Source: Roseiarcus sp036513315
GTDB lineage: Bacteria; Pseudomonadota; Alphaproteobacteria; Rhizobiales; Beijerinckiaceae
Assembly (NCBI GenBank): GCA_036513315.1
Contig: DATBZF010000052.1
Location: 12,128-76,127 of the forward strand
DNA length: 64,000 nt
Direction of reading: 5' to 3'
In this document: piece by piece, positions 23,241 to 30,862 of the stretch
How the letters are laid out: each line of letters opens with the position of its first letter
How positions within the stretch are numbered: position 1 is the stretch's first letter
Translations under genes and position numbers: made by a program
Notes under the pieces: generated by a model
What the model saw: the letters and a program-made list of their open reading frames with translations, nothing else
The model's database searches: none
What the model was told of the DNA's origin: nothing

Positions 23241-24649
23241 TGCGCCTGCTCCGTCGCTTCGCGCCGCGGACCATAACGGCGCAAATCGCCAGCCTCGTCG
23301 TCGTCGCCGTATTGCTGGGCGTCGGCCTCGCATCGGCGGTCCTGTTCTATTTCTTCTACACCGGGCAGGGCGGGAGCAGCCCGGAAATCGGCGCATCCGT
23401 GCGCGCCGCGCGCATCGCCGCCATCGTCAGGGAAGCGGAAGAGGCGCAATCGCCGGCGGCGCTCGAGCAAACGCTCAAGGCGGCCCGATCGCGCGGCGGC
23501 GATGTCGAAGAGGTTCCGATCGCGCGCCTTGTCGCCGCGCCGGTTCGCGCTTCGCATCGCCCCGCGCTGTCGAAACTGGTCAAGGCGACGTTGGCCGACA
23601 CATGGGGCATCGTTCCGCTCGCCGAGGCGCCGCCCTCCGGCGAGGGCGATTCCATCGTCGTCAAGATCAGCGACGACAATGCATTGGTCTTCGCCGCAGG
23701 GGCGCATAGTCCGCTGCATAATTTCGTCCTCGTCCAGACGACATTCGCTCTCGCGATCATCGTCCTCATCATCCTGTTTCTCTCGCTCTATGCGGTGCGC
23801 TGGATCACCTCGCCATTGTCGTCGATCGCCGCGGCGGCGCGGTCGTTCGGGCATTCGAGCGAGGAAGGGGCGCTCAGCGCGCAGGGTCCGCGCGAGATCG
23901 CCCAGGTCGCTGAGGCGTTGAACGACATGCGCAAACGCGTTCGCTCTCTCGTCGATGAGCGCACGCAAATGCTCGCCGCCATCAGCCACGACCTGCGCAC
24001 GCCGCTGACGCGGCTGCGTCTTCGCACGGAGCGCCTGAGCGACGTCAATGTCAGGGACAGCATGTTGCAGGATATTGCCACCATCAACGATATGCTGGGC
24101 GAGACCCTTGCCTATTTGCGCGACGGCGGCCAGCAGGAGCCGGTTCAACTCATCGATCTGCCGAGCCTGTTGCAGACGATCTGCGCGCAATTTTCCGATT
24201 TTGGCCATGACGTTTCGTATCAGGGTCCCGACCGGTTCGCTTTCGCCTGCCGCGCGCATGCGCTCAATCGCGCGGTGACCAATGTCGTCGACAATGCCGT
24301 CAAACATGGCGCCGTCGTCGCCGTCGCGTTGCGAATCGTCAGCGCAACGGCGGTCGAAATCGAAGTGTCCGACGATGGCCCGGGCATCCCGGCGGCGCTG
24401 CGCGACAAGGTGTTCGAACCGTTCTTCAAGGGCGACAGCGCTCGGCCTTCTTCGGGGCGCGGCGGTTTCGGCCTCGGCCTGTCGATCGCGCGCGACATCG
24501 TCAGGCGCCATGGCGGCAAGATCGAACTCGTCAATGACGCGCCGCGCGGACAGGTGGTTCGCCTCTCCATTGCCGGGCAGCCTGGAGCGAAGGCATGGAA
24601 TCCGGCCGTCATCGCCGCAGCCGGGCCGGTCGGTCACCCGGCTGCATAG
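23240..24649 (+). CDS. EnvZ/CpxA-like sensor histidine kinase
   Basis: A 469-residue kinase. One membrane span near 13-40, a periplasmic region to about 165, a second span (FALAIIVLIILFLSLYAVRW), then HAMP. The H-box ISHDLRTPLTRLRLRTE has the phosphorylated His near residue 250; the N-box is NVVDNAVKHG, G1 DDGPGIP and G2 GFGLGLSIA. Coupled to the response regulator by a one-base overlap. The short, featureless sensor domain gives no ligand clue. Given the neighbouring CpxP/Spy-like gene, envelope stress sensing is plausible. Confidence 0.93.
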   Translation: MRLLRRFAPRTITAQIASLVVVAVLLGVGLASAVLFYFFYTGQGGSSPEIGASVRAARIAAIVREAEEAQSPAALEQTLKAARSRGGDVEEVPIARLVAAPVRASHRPALSKLVKATLADTWGIVPLAEAPPSGEGDSIVVKISDDNALVFAAGAHSPLHNFVLVQTTFALAIIVLIILFLSLYAVRWITSPLSSIAAAARSFGHSSEEGALSAQGPREIAQVAEALNDMRKRVRSLVDERTQMLAAISHDLRTPLTRLRLRTERLSDVNVRDSMLQDIATINDMLGETLAYLRDGGQQEPVQLIDLPSLLQTICAQFSDFGHDVSYQGPDRFAFACRAHALNRAVTNVVDNAVKHGAVVAVALRIVSATAVEIEVSDDGPGIPAALRDKVFEPFFKGDSARPSSGRGGFGLGLSIARDIVRRHGGKIELVNDAPRGQVVRLSIAGQPGAKAWNPAVIAAAGPVGHPAA

Positions 24650-24668
24650 CGACCGGCTGACGTTGACC

Positions 24669-25568
24669 TCAGCCCATGACAGCCGGATGCAGCAGGTCTT
24701 CGAGGCCGATGCGCCGATACATTTCGCTGCGCACGCGATCGGCGACGCCGTTGACGATTTCGGCGCCGTCCTGCGACGGGTCGACATGGGTACGGAACGG
24801 CCGCTTGCCGAAAGGCGCATCGACGATGGCGACGATCGCTTTGGCGACGTCGGCGACGTCGGCGTCCGGCGGTTCCAGCGCGGCGAGGCCGCCGAGCGCC
24901 TTCTCGGCGACGCCGGCATAGGGACCCGTCTCATATTCGGCCATCCGCGCCTTGTCGGCCGGCGCGCCCGAATGCGCGAAATGGTTGGTTCCCTTGGTGA
25001 AGGCGCCTGGCACGATGATCGCAGTCTCGATCCCCCAGCGGGCGAGCTCGGTGGAATATGAGACCGCCAGAGAATCCATCGCCGCCTTCGCGGCGAAATA
25101 GGGCGATAGATAGGGCGGCGTGCCGCCGCGCGTGCTGGTGGAGGAGACCCAGACGACAAGACCGTTGCCCTGCTTGCGCAATTGCGGCAGCGCCGCGCGG
25201 TTGACGCGCTGGGTCGAGAGCACGTTGACGTCAAAGAGCTCGGCGAATTGCTCGGGGGTGAAGGCTTCCGCCGGGCCGAAAGACATGTGGCCGGCATTGT
25301 GAATGATCACGTCGAGGCGCCCGCTGTCGGCGATGATCTGCGCGATGCCGGCTTCCACCGATGAGCTTGAGGCGACATCCAGCTCGACGGTTCGCAGGTC
25401 GACTTTGTGTGCGGCGGCGTAGCGCGCGACTTCGGCGACTTGCGGCGCGTTGCGCCCTTTCGTCTCGCGCATCGTGGCGTAGACGATATGGCCGGCATGG
25501 GCGAGCGCGCGGGCGGCGAGCGCGCCGAAGCCGCTCGAAGCGCCGGTGATGACGATGACCTGTTGCAT
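24669..25568 (-). CDS. SDR-family oxidoreductase
   Basis: A 299-residue SDR with TGASSGFG, a variant HNAGH for NNAG, VSSTSTRG for the Ser, and YFAAK as the YxxxK motif, so the active site is complete. The C-terminal 50 residues (ending LHPAVMG) extend past the usual SDR core, like SDRs acting on retinol or steroid-type substrates. It is convergent with the sensor kinase gene, with a 19-bp gap, and lies downstream of another SDR on the same strand. The substrate is unknown. Confidence 0.9.
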   Translation of the reverse strand: MQQVIVITGASSGFGALAARALAHAGHIVYATMRETKGRNAPQVAEVARYAAAHKVDLRTVELDVASSSSVEAGIAQIIADSGRLDVIIHNAGHMSFGPAEAFTPEQFAELFDVNVLSTQRVNRAALPQLRKQGNGLVVWVSSTSTRGGTPPYLSPYFAAKAAMDSLAVSYSTELARWGIETAIIVPGAFTKGTNHFAHSGAPADKARMAEYETGPYAGVAEKALGGLAALEPPDADVADVAKAIVAIVDAPFGKRPFRTHVDPSQDGAEIVNGVADRVRSEMYRRIGLEDLLHPAVMG

Positions 25569-25604
25569 GATCGTAATCCTTTTTGTGATGAGAGCTTCGT
25601 TAGT

Positions 25605-26345
25605 TCAGACGATGCCGCCGTTGGCGCGCAGGGTCTGGCCATTGATCCAGGCCCCATCGGGACCAGCGAGGAAGGAGACTGCCGCGGCAATGTCCTCGGG
25701 CTGGCCGAGCCGTTCGAGCGGCGCCAGTTTGGCGAGGCGGTCGATCAATTCCTGGGGCTTGCCATTGAGGAACAGATCGGTCGCCGTCGGTCCCGGCGCG
25801 ATGGCATTGACGGTGATGTTGCGGCCGCGCAGCTCTTTGGCGAGGATGCTCGTCATCGCCTCGACGGCTGCCTTGGTGGCTGCGTAGATTCCATAGGTCG
25901 GCTGCAGCAGGCCGACGACGCTCGACGAGAAATTGACGATGCGGCCGCCGTTGCGCAGCCGCCGGGCCGCTTCGCGGGATGTGTTGAACGTGCCTTTGAG
26001 GTTGACGTTGATCTGGCGGTCGAACGCCGCATCCTCACTGTCGGCGATCGCCGACAGCGTCATGATCCCGGCATTGTTGACGAGCACGTCGACGCCGCCG
26101 AAGGCGGCCTCGGCCGCGTCGAACATGCCGCGCACGGCCTGAGGGTCGCTGACATCGGCCTTGGCGGTCAGCGCCCGTCCGCCCTTTGCCTCGATCTTGC
26201 GGGCGAGCGCCTCGGCGGGCGCCGCATCGCCGGAATAATTGACGACCACGGTGAAGCCGTCGCTGGCGAGCCGCGCCGCTACCGCCGCGCCAATGCCGCG
26301 CGAGGCGCCGGTCACTATAGCTATTTTGTTGGAAACATTGGTCAT
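25605..26345 (-). CDS. SDR-family oxidoreductase (FabG-like)
   Basis: A 246-residue classical SDR: TGASRGIG, NNAGIM, NFSSSVVG, YAATK, and the C-terminal GQTLRANGGIV. The VVNYSGDA stretch after strand two suggests NADP preference. The start at 26345 is set by GAGGAGAAG just upstream; an ATG six codons earlier lacks a site. It diverges from a LysR regulator over a palindromic LysR-type box, so it is very likely that regulator's target. These pairs often act on small aldehydes or ketones; the specific substrate is not known. Confidence 0.92.
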   Translation of the reverse strand: MTNVSNKIAIVTGASRGIGAAVAARLASDGFTVVVNYSGDAAPAEALARKIEAKGGRALTAKADVSDPQAVRGMFDAAEAAFGGVDVLVNNAGIMTLSAIADSEDAAFDRQINVNLKGTFNTSREAARRLRNGGRIVNFSSSVVGLLQPTYGIYAATKAAVEAMTSILAKELRGRNITVNAIAPGPTATDLFLNGKPQELIDRLAKLAPLERLGQPEDIAAAVSFLAGPDGAWINGQTLRANGGIV

Positions 26346-26414
26346 TTGTCTTCTCCTCTGCATATCAGCGGAACATCCGCTGAAGATGGTGAAGGGATAG
26401 GCCTTTCCTCATTC

Positions 26415-26435
26415 CGGATAATCATCCATTATCCG
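26415..26435. promoter_or_regulatory. Candidate LysR-type regulator box
   Basis: CGGATAAT (26415-26422), five bases, ATTATCCG (26428-26435) is a perfect inverted repeat containing T-N11-A with interrupted dyad symmetry, the LysR consensus form. A further half-site ATAATCCGG follows at 26441-26449. It is positioned between the divergent LysR and SDR genes, 29 bp from the LysR ATG. Confidence 0.7.
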
Positions 26436-26463
26436 CCATCATAATCCGGCAATCGCGAACAAT

Positions 26464-27360
26464 ATGATGGACAGATTTGACGCCATGCGGGCGTTTGTGC
26501 GGGTGGTCGAGCGGCGCAGCTTCACGCTCGCCGCGCAGGATCTCGGCCTGCCGCGATCGACGGTGACGGATGCGGTCAAGCAGCTCGAAGCCCGGCTCGG
26601 CGCACGGCTACTCGAACGAACGACGCGCCATGTCGCGCCGACGCTCGACGGCGAGGCCTATCACCGGCGCTGCGTCGCGCTGATGGCCGAACTCGAAGAC
26701 GCAGAGGGCGCATTTGGCGGGGCGCGGCCCAAAGGGCTGCTGCGCCTGGAGGTGCAGGGCACGCTGGCGCGCCATTTCCTGTTGCCGGGCCTGCCGGGGT
26801 TTCTCGCACAATATCCGGACATCGAAATCAGCATGAGCGAGGGCGAGCGTTGGGTCGACGTCATCCGCGAAGGCGTCGATTGCGTATTGCGGTTCGGCAA
26901 CCTTCCCGACAGCGACATGATCGCGCGGCGGCTCACGATCCTCGAAAGACTGACCTGCGCTTCGCCCGACTATCTCGCTCGCTTTGGCTTGCCCAAAGAC
27001 GTCGACGCGCTTGACGGCCACCGTATGATCGGCCTGCGCTCATTGACCACCGGCGTGGTGCGTCCGATGGATTTCGTCGTCGGCGGGGCGTTGCGTAACC
27101 TGACCTTGCCGACGATCATTTCCGTAACCGGCACGGAAAGCTATCTTGCGACAGCGCGGCTCGGCCTCGGCCTCGTGCAGGTTCCCCGCTTCCACGCGGC
27201 CGCCGATCTGGCGGAAGGAACGCTCGTTCAGGTGCTGGCGGATTGTCCGCCGGCGCCGATTCCGATCTCGTTGCTCTATCCACGTAGCCGGCAGCTTTCG
27301 CCACGCGTGCGCGTCTTCGTCGATTGGTTCGCGCGGTCTGTCGCCGCCGACCGAGGCTGA
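26464..27360 (+). CDS. LysR-family transcriptional regulator
   Basis: A 298-residue LysR regulator. The N-terminal winged HTH shows MRAFVRVVERRSFTLAAQDL and LPRSTVTDAVKQLEARLGARLLERTTR, canonical for the family. The C-terminal periplasmic-binding-protein-like effector domain follows (VIREGVDCVLRFG is typical of the subgroup that controls divergent SDR genes). Start ATG at 26464; a second ATG three bases on is equally possible. Its likely target is the divergent SDR at 25605-26345. The effector is unknown. Confidence 0.93.
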   Translation: MMDRFDAMRAFVRVVERRSFTLAAQDLGLPRSTVTDAVKQLEARLGARLLERTTRHVAPTLDGEAYHRRCVALMAELEDAEGAFGGARPKGLLRLEVQGTLARHFLLPGLPGFLAQYPDIEISMSEGERWVDVIREGVDCVLRFGNLPDSDMIARRLTILERLTCASPDYLARFGLPKDVDALDGHRMIGLRSLTTGVVRPMDFVVGGALRNLTLPTIISVTGTESYLATARLGLGLVQVPRFHAAADLAEGTLVQVLADCPPAPIPISLLYPRSRQLSPRVRVFVDWFARSVAADRG

Positions 27361-27449
27361 CGTTGACGCCGATCCCATGGTTGAGGTTCCGCGGTCGGGG
27401 CTGTAGATTCAATTCAGCGTGGGTTCCCCAGGTTGAATTGGAAGGCGCG

Positions 27450-27995
27450 GTGAACCAGAAGCAGCACGAACGCCTCGACGCGACCTGCCAATGCGGCAAG
27501 GTGAGGTTTGCGGCAGTCGGTCCGCCGATTCTGACCGGCGCCTGTTATTGCGCGAGCTGCCAGGAAGCCGCACGTCAGATCGCGCAGACGGCGCCGGGGC
27601 CGGCCATACTCGATGGCGACAGTGGGACAAGCTTTATCCTGTATCGAAAGGATCGCGTGCAATGCACGATGGGGCAGGAATATCTTGAAGAGCGTCGGCT
27701 CAAGCCGGATTCCCCGACCCGGCGCATCATCGCGACGTGCTGCAATTCGGCAATGTTCCTCGACTTCACCAAGGGGCACTGGCTGTCGATGTTCCGAAAC
27801 CGCTTTGCAACGGGCGCGCCGCCGCTTCAAATGCGGGTCATGACGAAAGCGCGGCGCGCCGGCGTCCAGCTTGCCGATGACTTGCCCAATTATGCCGGCC
27901 ACTCCGGCAAGTTCATGCTGAAGCTGATGGCCGCCTGGCTGGCGATGGGTTTCCGCAGGCCTGAAATCGCCTGGGGCAGGCGCGACAGGCGGTGA
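27450..27995 (+). CDS. GFA-family (glutathione-dependent formaldehyde-activating-like) protein
   Basis: A 181-residue zinc protein of the GFA/CENP-V fold. CQCGKVRF, CYCASCQEAA and the late CCNSAMF supply the paired Cys ligands of the family. The GTG at 27450 has GGAAGG upstream. GFA proteins bind glutathione or related thiols; most members are not true S-hydroxymethylglutathione synthases. A Met/Arg-rich C-terminal helix (LMAAWLAMGFRRPE) is a possible membrane-associated tail. It follows the LysR gene by 90 bp with no clear functional link. Confidence 0.85.
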   Translation: MNQKQHERLDATCQCGKVRFAAVGPPILTGACYCASCQEAARQIAQTAPGPAILDGDSGTSFILYRKDRVQCTMGQEYLEERRLKPDSPTRRIIATCCNSAMFLDFTKGHWLSMFRNRFATGAPPLQMRVMTKARRAGVQLADDLPNYAGHSGKFMLKLMAAWLAMGFRRPEIAWGRRDRR

Positions 27996-28107
27996 CGCTC
28001 GCGGTTCGTCGCCGACGCCGGGAACCTGTCCAGCCTCGCTGCCGATTGCGATCGCCAAGGCCGGCGGAGGCGCTGGCGCGGTTGGGCTAACGGCGTCCGG
28101 CAACCTT

Positions 28108-29376
28108 ATGGAGCGGTCTGCGGGCCTGGCGTATAAGCGGGCGGTGCGCATCCCTCCGACCACGACCGCCCTTGATGGAGCTGCGGCCCGATCGCCGCGG
28201 CCGCGCGCAATCGAGATTCTGTCGGTCTTCCTGAAGCTCGGTCTCACCTCCTTCGGCGGCCCTGTCGCTCATCTCGGCTATTTCAGGACGGAATTCGTCG
28301 CCCGGCGCGCATGGCTGAGCGAGCCCGCCTATGCCGACATCGTTGCGCTGTGCCAATTCCTGCCGGGACCCGCCAGCTCTCAGGTCGCCGTCAGCATCGG
28401 CATTCTGCGCGCGGGATTGGCGGGCGGCTTGGCCGCCTGGTGTGGATTCACGCTGCCGTCCGCTGCTGCTCTGGTCTTGTTCGCCTACGGTCTCGATCGG
28501 ATCGGCGATCTCGGCCATGCCGGCTGGCTCCATGGCCTCAAAATCGTCGCGGTCGCCGTCGTCGCGCAAGCAGTCTGGGGAATGGCGCGGGTTCTTTGCC
28601 CAGATCGGCCGCGCATCACGCTGGCGATTGGCGCCGCGGTCCTGGCCCTGGCGCATCCCTCCGTCTTGGGGCAGATCGCCGCGATCGGCGCGGGCGCGTT
28701 GATCGGATGGCGCTTCATGCCCGCAGCGCCTGCGGCGATCGCCGGCAGCCTTGGCTTTGGCCTGAGCCGTCGCATCGCGCTCGTCGCGCTGGCGCTGTTT
28801 TTCGCATTGCTGTTCGCTCTGCCGCTCGCGAGCGCAGCCTCGGGCAATCATGCCTTGGCGCTCGTCGCCAGCTTCTATCGCTCGGGGTCGCTGGTGTTCG
28901 GCGGCGGTCATGTGGTGCTGCCTTTGCTGCAGCAGACCGTCGTTCCAACCGGATGGATCAGCAATGACGGGTTTCTCGCCGGCTATGGCGCAGCTCAGGC
29001 GGCGCCCGGCCCCTTGTTCGCCTTCGCCGCCTATCTCGGCGCCGCGATGAGCCAAACGCCAAACGGCTGGCTCGGCGGCGCGATTTGCCTAGCGGCGATC
29101 TACCTGCCCTCGTTCCTGCTGCTCGTCGGCGTTCTACCATTTTGGGACGCTCTGCGGGCGCGAATGGGCGTCCAGTCGGCATTGAAAGGCGTCAACGCCG
29201 CCGTCGTCGGGCTCCTTCTGGCGGCGCTCTACACGCCGGTCTGGACAAGCGGGATTCATTCATCGACCGATTTTGCGATCGGCCTTGCCGCCTTCCTGGC
29301 TCTGATGTTCTGGCGCGCGCCGCCATGGCTGGTCGTCGTCGCTGGCGCCGCGGCGGCGTCGCTTGCCGGAGCCTGA
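28108..29376 (+). CDS. chrA: Chromate transporter (CHR family, long two-domain form)
   Basis: A 422-residue membrane protein with duplicated CHR domains. The first has FLKLGLTSFGGPVAHLGYF and QFLPGPASSQ; the second has SGSLVFGGGHVVLP and AAPGPLFAFAAY. About ten membrane segments. CHR proteins export chromate, or are sulfate-related anion carriers. About 35 residues before the first domain look poorly conserved, and no good ribosome site precedes the ATG at 28108, so the start may be later. No chrB or chromate reductase lies beside it. Confidence 0.9.
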   Translation: MERSAGLAYKRAVRIPPTTTALDGAAARSPRPRAIEILSVFLKLGLTSFGGPVAHLGYFRTEFVARRAWLSEPAYADIVALCQFLPGPASSQVAVSIGILRAGLAGGLAAWCGFTLPSAAALVLFAYGLDRIGDLGHAGWLHGLKIVAVAVVAQAVWGMARVLCPDRPRITLAIGAAVLALAHPSVLGQIAAIGAGALIGWRFMPAAPAAIAGSLGFGLSRRIALVALALFFALLFALPLASAASGNHALALVASFYRSGSLVFGGGHVVLPLLQQTVVPTGWISNDGFLAGYGAAQAAPGPLFAFAAYLGAAMSQTPNGWLGGAICLAAIYLPSFLLLVGVLPFWDALRARMGVQSALKGVNAAVVGLLLAALYTPVWTSGIHSSTDFAIGLAAFLALMFWRAPPWLVVVAGAAAASLAGA

Positions 29377-29694
29377 AGCGAGCGGGAACATCAGTATCGC
29401 GCGCTGGGACATGAAGATGCTTATCGGACTGACGGGCGTCGTCGGCACTGGCATTACGGGCCGCTGAGGGCGCATCGCCCGCATGCTCACGGCTCAGTTA
29501 CGCCACTGGCGCGCGCCATCGCTCGTTCTGAACGGGCGGCTCATCAGCTTTACGAACCTTCAATTGCCGGATAGCGTGCCCCATCCAGAGCGGTCTCGCA
29601 ATGTCTCTGGACCAACGCACAATGAGGCGCTTCTCGCAGCTTCTCCGATAATTGCAACGGCTGCGAAAGTCGTCTCGAACCGGGAGGAAGTCAG
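29377..29694. other. Intergenic region, no supported gene
   Basis: A 318-bp gap between the chromate transporter and the sugar-binding protein gene. It contains only short open frames without ribosome sites. GGGAGGAAG near the right end (about 29680-29689) is the ribosome site of the next gene, so the promoter of the ABC operon should lie here, but I see no convincing -35/-10 pair. Confidence 0.6.
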
Positions 29695-30765
29695 ATGGGG
29701 GTTATTCGCCTCAGCATCATTGCGTCGGTCGCCTGTCTTTGGGGCTCCTGCGCATTCGCCCAGTCGGGCGCCATCAATAAAGCGGTCGGCGGCTATTCAT
29801 TCGAGGATGCGGCCAAGGAAGCGCCGACCACCAAGAAGGACGGCAAGCCGCTGACCTTCGCCATCATCACCCATACCGCCGGCAACGGTTTTTTCGATCC
29901 GGTCTATGTCGGCGCTCAGGTCGCCGCCAACGCTTTCGGCATCAATCTGATCAGGCTCGGCTCGGAATCGCCCGTCGACGACATCCCGCGCGAGATTCAG
30001 ATTCTCAACCAGATCGTCAACGATCCCACCATCAACGGCGTGATCATGACGACGCCGCAGGTCGGCGCCTATGACGACATCGTCAAGAAGCTGGAAGAGC
30101 GCGGCGTCGTCGTCGCCACCACCAATTCCTTCGATCCGTCGCTCTATGACCGCAACAACATCAGCCATACCGGCCAGGATGCGTCGGCGGCGGCGATCGG
30201 CGGCGAGGCGATCGTCAAATGCCTCATCAAGAACAACATCAAGGGCGGCTCGATCCTGTTCCCCAACACCGTGCCGGTCGGCAATATCGAGGTTAACAAG
30301 CGCGTCACCGCCGCTTTCGAGGCGACGTTGAAGGCGCTGAAGGCGGCCAACCGACTGAAAGACTTCAAGGTCGACGCCGGCCCCAACAATATCGGCGTCG
30401 ACGTCGGCACTGACATCACCGCCGGGCCGATCGTGCAATTGATCGAGAGCCGCAAGGATGTGGTCGGCCTGTTCGGCCCGAACGGCGGCGTCACGCCGGC
30501 GATCGGCGACGCCATCTCGCAGCTCAAGATGAACGGCAAGATCTGCGCCTATGGCTTCGATCTCGGCCCCAAACAGCTCGAGGCGATCAAGACCGGCGCG
30601 CTGATGGGCTCGCTCGGCCAGCAGCCTTTCCTGCAGGGCTTTTATCCCGTCATGCAGCTCTACCTGCAGCTTGACCGCAATATCGCCGCGGCCAATCTCG
30701 ACACGCGGGCCCAGCTCGTGACCAAGGAAAATATCGACAAGGTCGGCAAGCGCTACGAAAACTAA
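29695..30765 (+). CDS. Sugar ABC transporter substrate-binding protein (RbsB/FrcB-like)
   Basis: A 356-residue periplasmic binding protein of the type I sugar-binding fold. Signal peptide about 1-22 (ending SCAFAQ). It has the two-lobe pattern with FAIITHTAGNGFFDPVYVGA at the start of lobe one, NDPTINGVIMTTPQ, and VVGLFGPNGGVTPAIGDAI plus KICAYGFDLGP in lobe two. GGGAGGAAG lies upstream of the ATG. First gene of an operon with a fused permease and an ATPase. A pentose, fructose or related polyol is likely; the exact sugar is not readable. Confidence 0.92.
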   Translation: MGVIRLSIIASVACLWGSCAFAQSGAINKAVGGYSFEDAAKEAPTTKKDGKPLTFAIITHTAGNGFFDPVYVGAQVAANAFGINLIRLGSESPVDDIPREIQILNQIVNDPTINGVIMTTPQVGAYDDIVKKLEERGVVVATTNSFDPSLYDRNNISHTGQDASAAAIGGEAIVKCLIKNNIKGGSILFPNTVPVGNIEVNKRVTAAFEATLKALKAANRLKDFKVDAGPNNIGVDVGTDITAGPIVQLIESRKDVVGLFGPNGGVTPAIGDAISQLKMNGKICAYGFDLGPKQLEAIKTGALMGSLGQQPFLQGFYPVMQLYLQLDRNIAAANLDTRAQLVTKENIDKVGKRYEN

Positions 30766-30785
30766 TCAACACCGGCTTGGCCGGG

Positions 30786-30818
30786 AGGCGAGGGCAGCCG
30801 CAGGGCTTCCCCGCCTTT
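30786..30818 (+). terminator. Possible attenuator hairpin after the binding-protein gene
   Basis: AGGCGAGGGCAGCC and GGCTTCCCCGCCT form an imperfect stem with a four-base loop (GCAG), followed by TTCCTTC. It lies in the 97-bp gap between binding-protein and permease genes, where many ABC operons have a hairpin that protects or overproduces the upstream message. The run of T is short, so full termination is doubtful. Confidence 0.4.
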
Positions 30819-30862
30819 CCTTCGATGTCTCCACCCTTCATCCCGAGCGGACGGAACGGTTC

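Noticed and set aside
23207..25297. 696-codon minus-strand open frame opposite the sensor kinase
   Set aside because: Its left part is antisense to the kinase gene, and its right part is out of frame with the real minus-strand SDR.
29260..29490. 76-codon minus-strand frame after the chromate transporter
   Set aside because: It overlaps the transporter 3' end and has no start signals or recognisable content.
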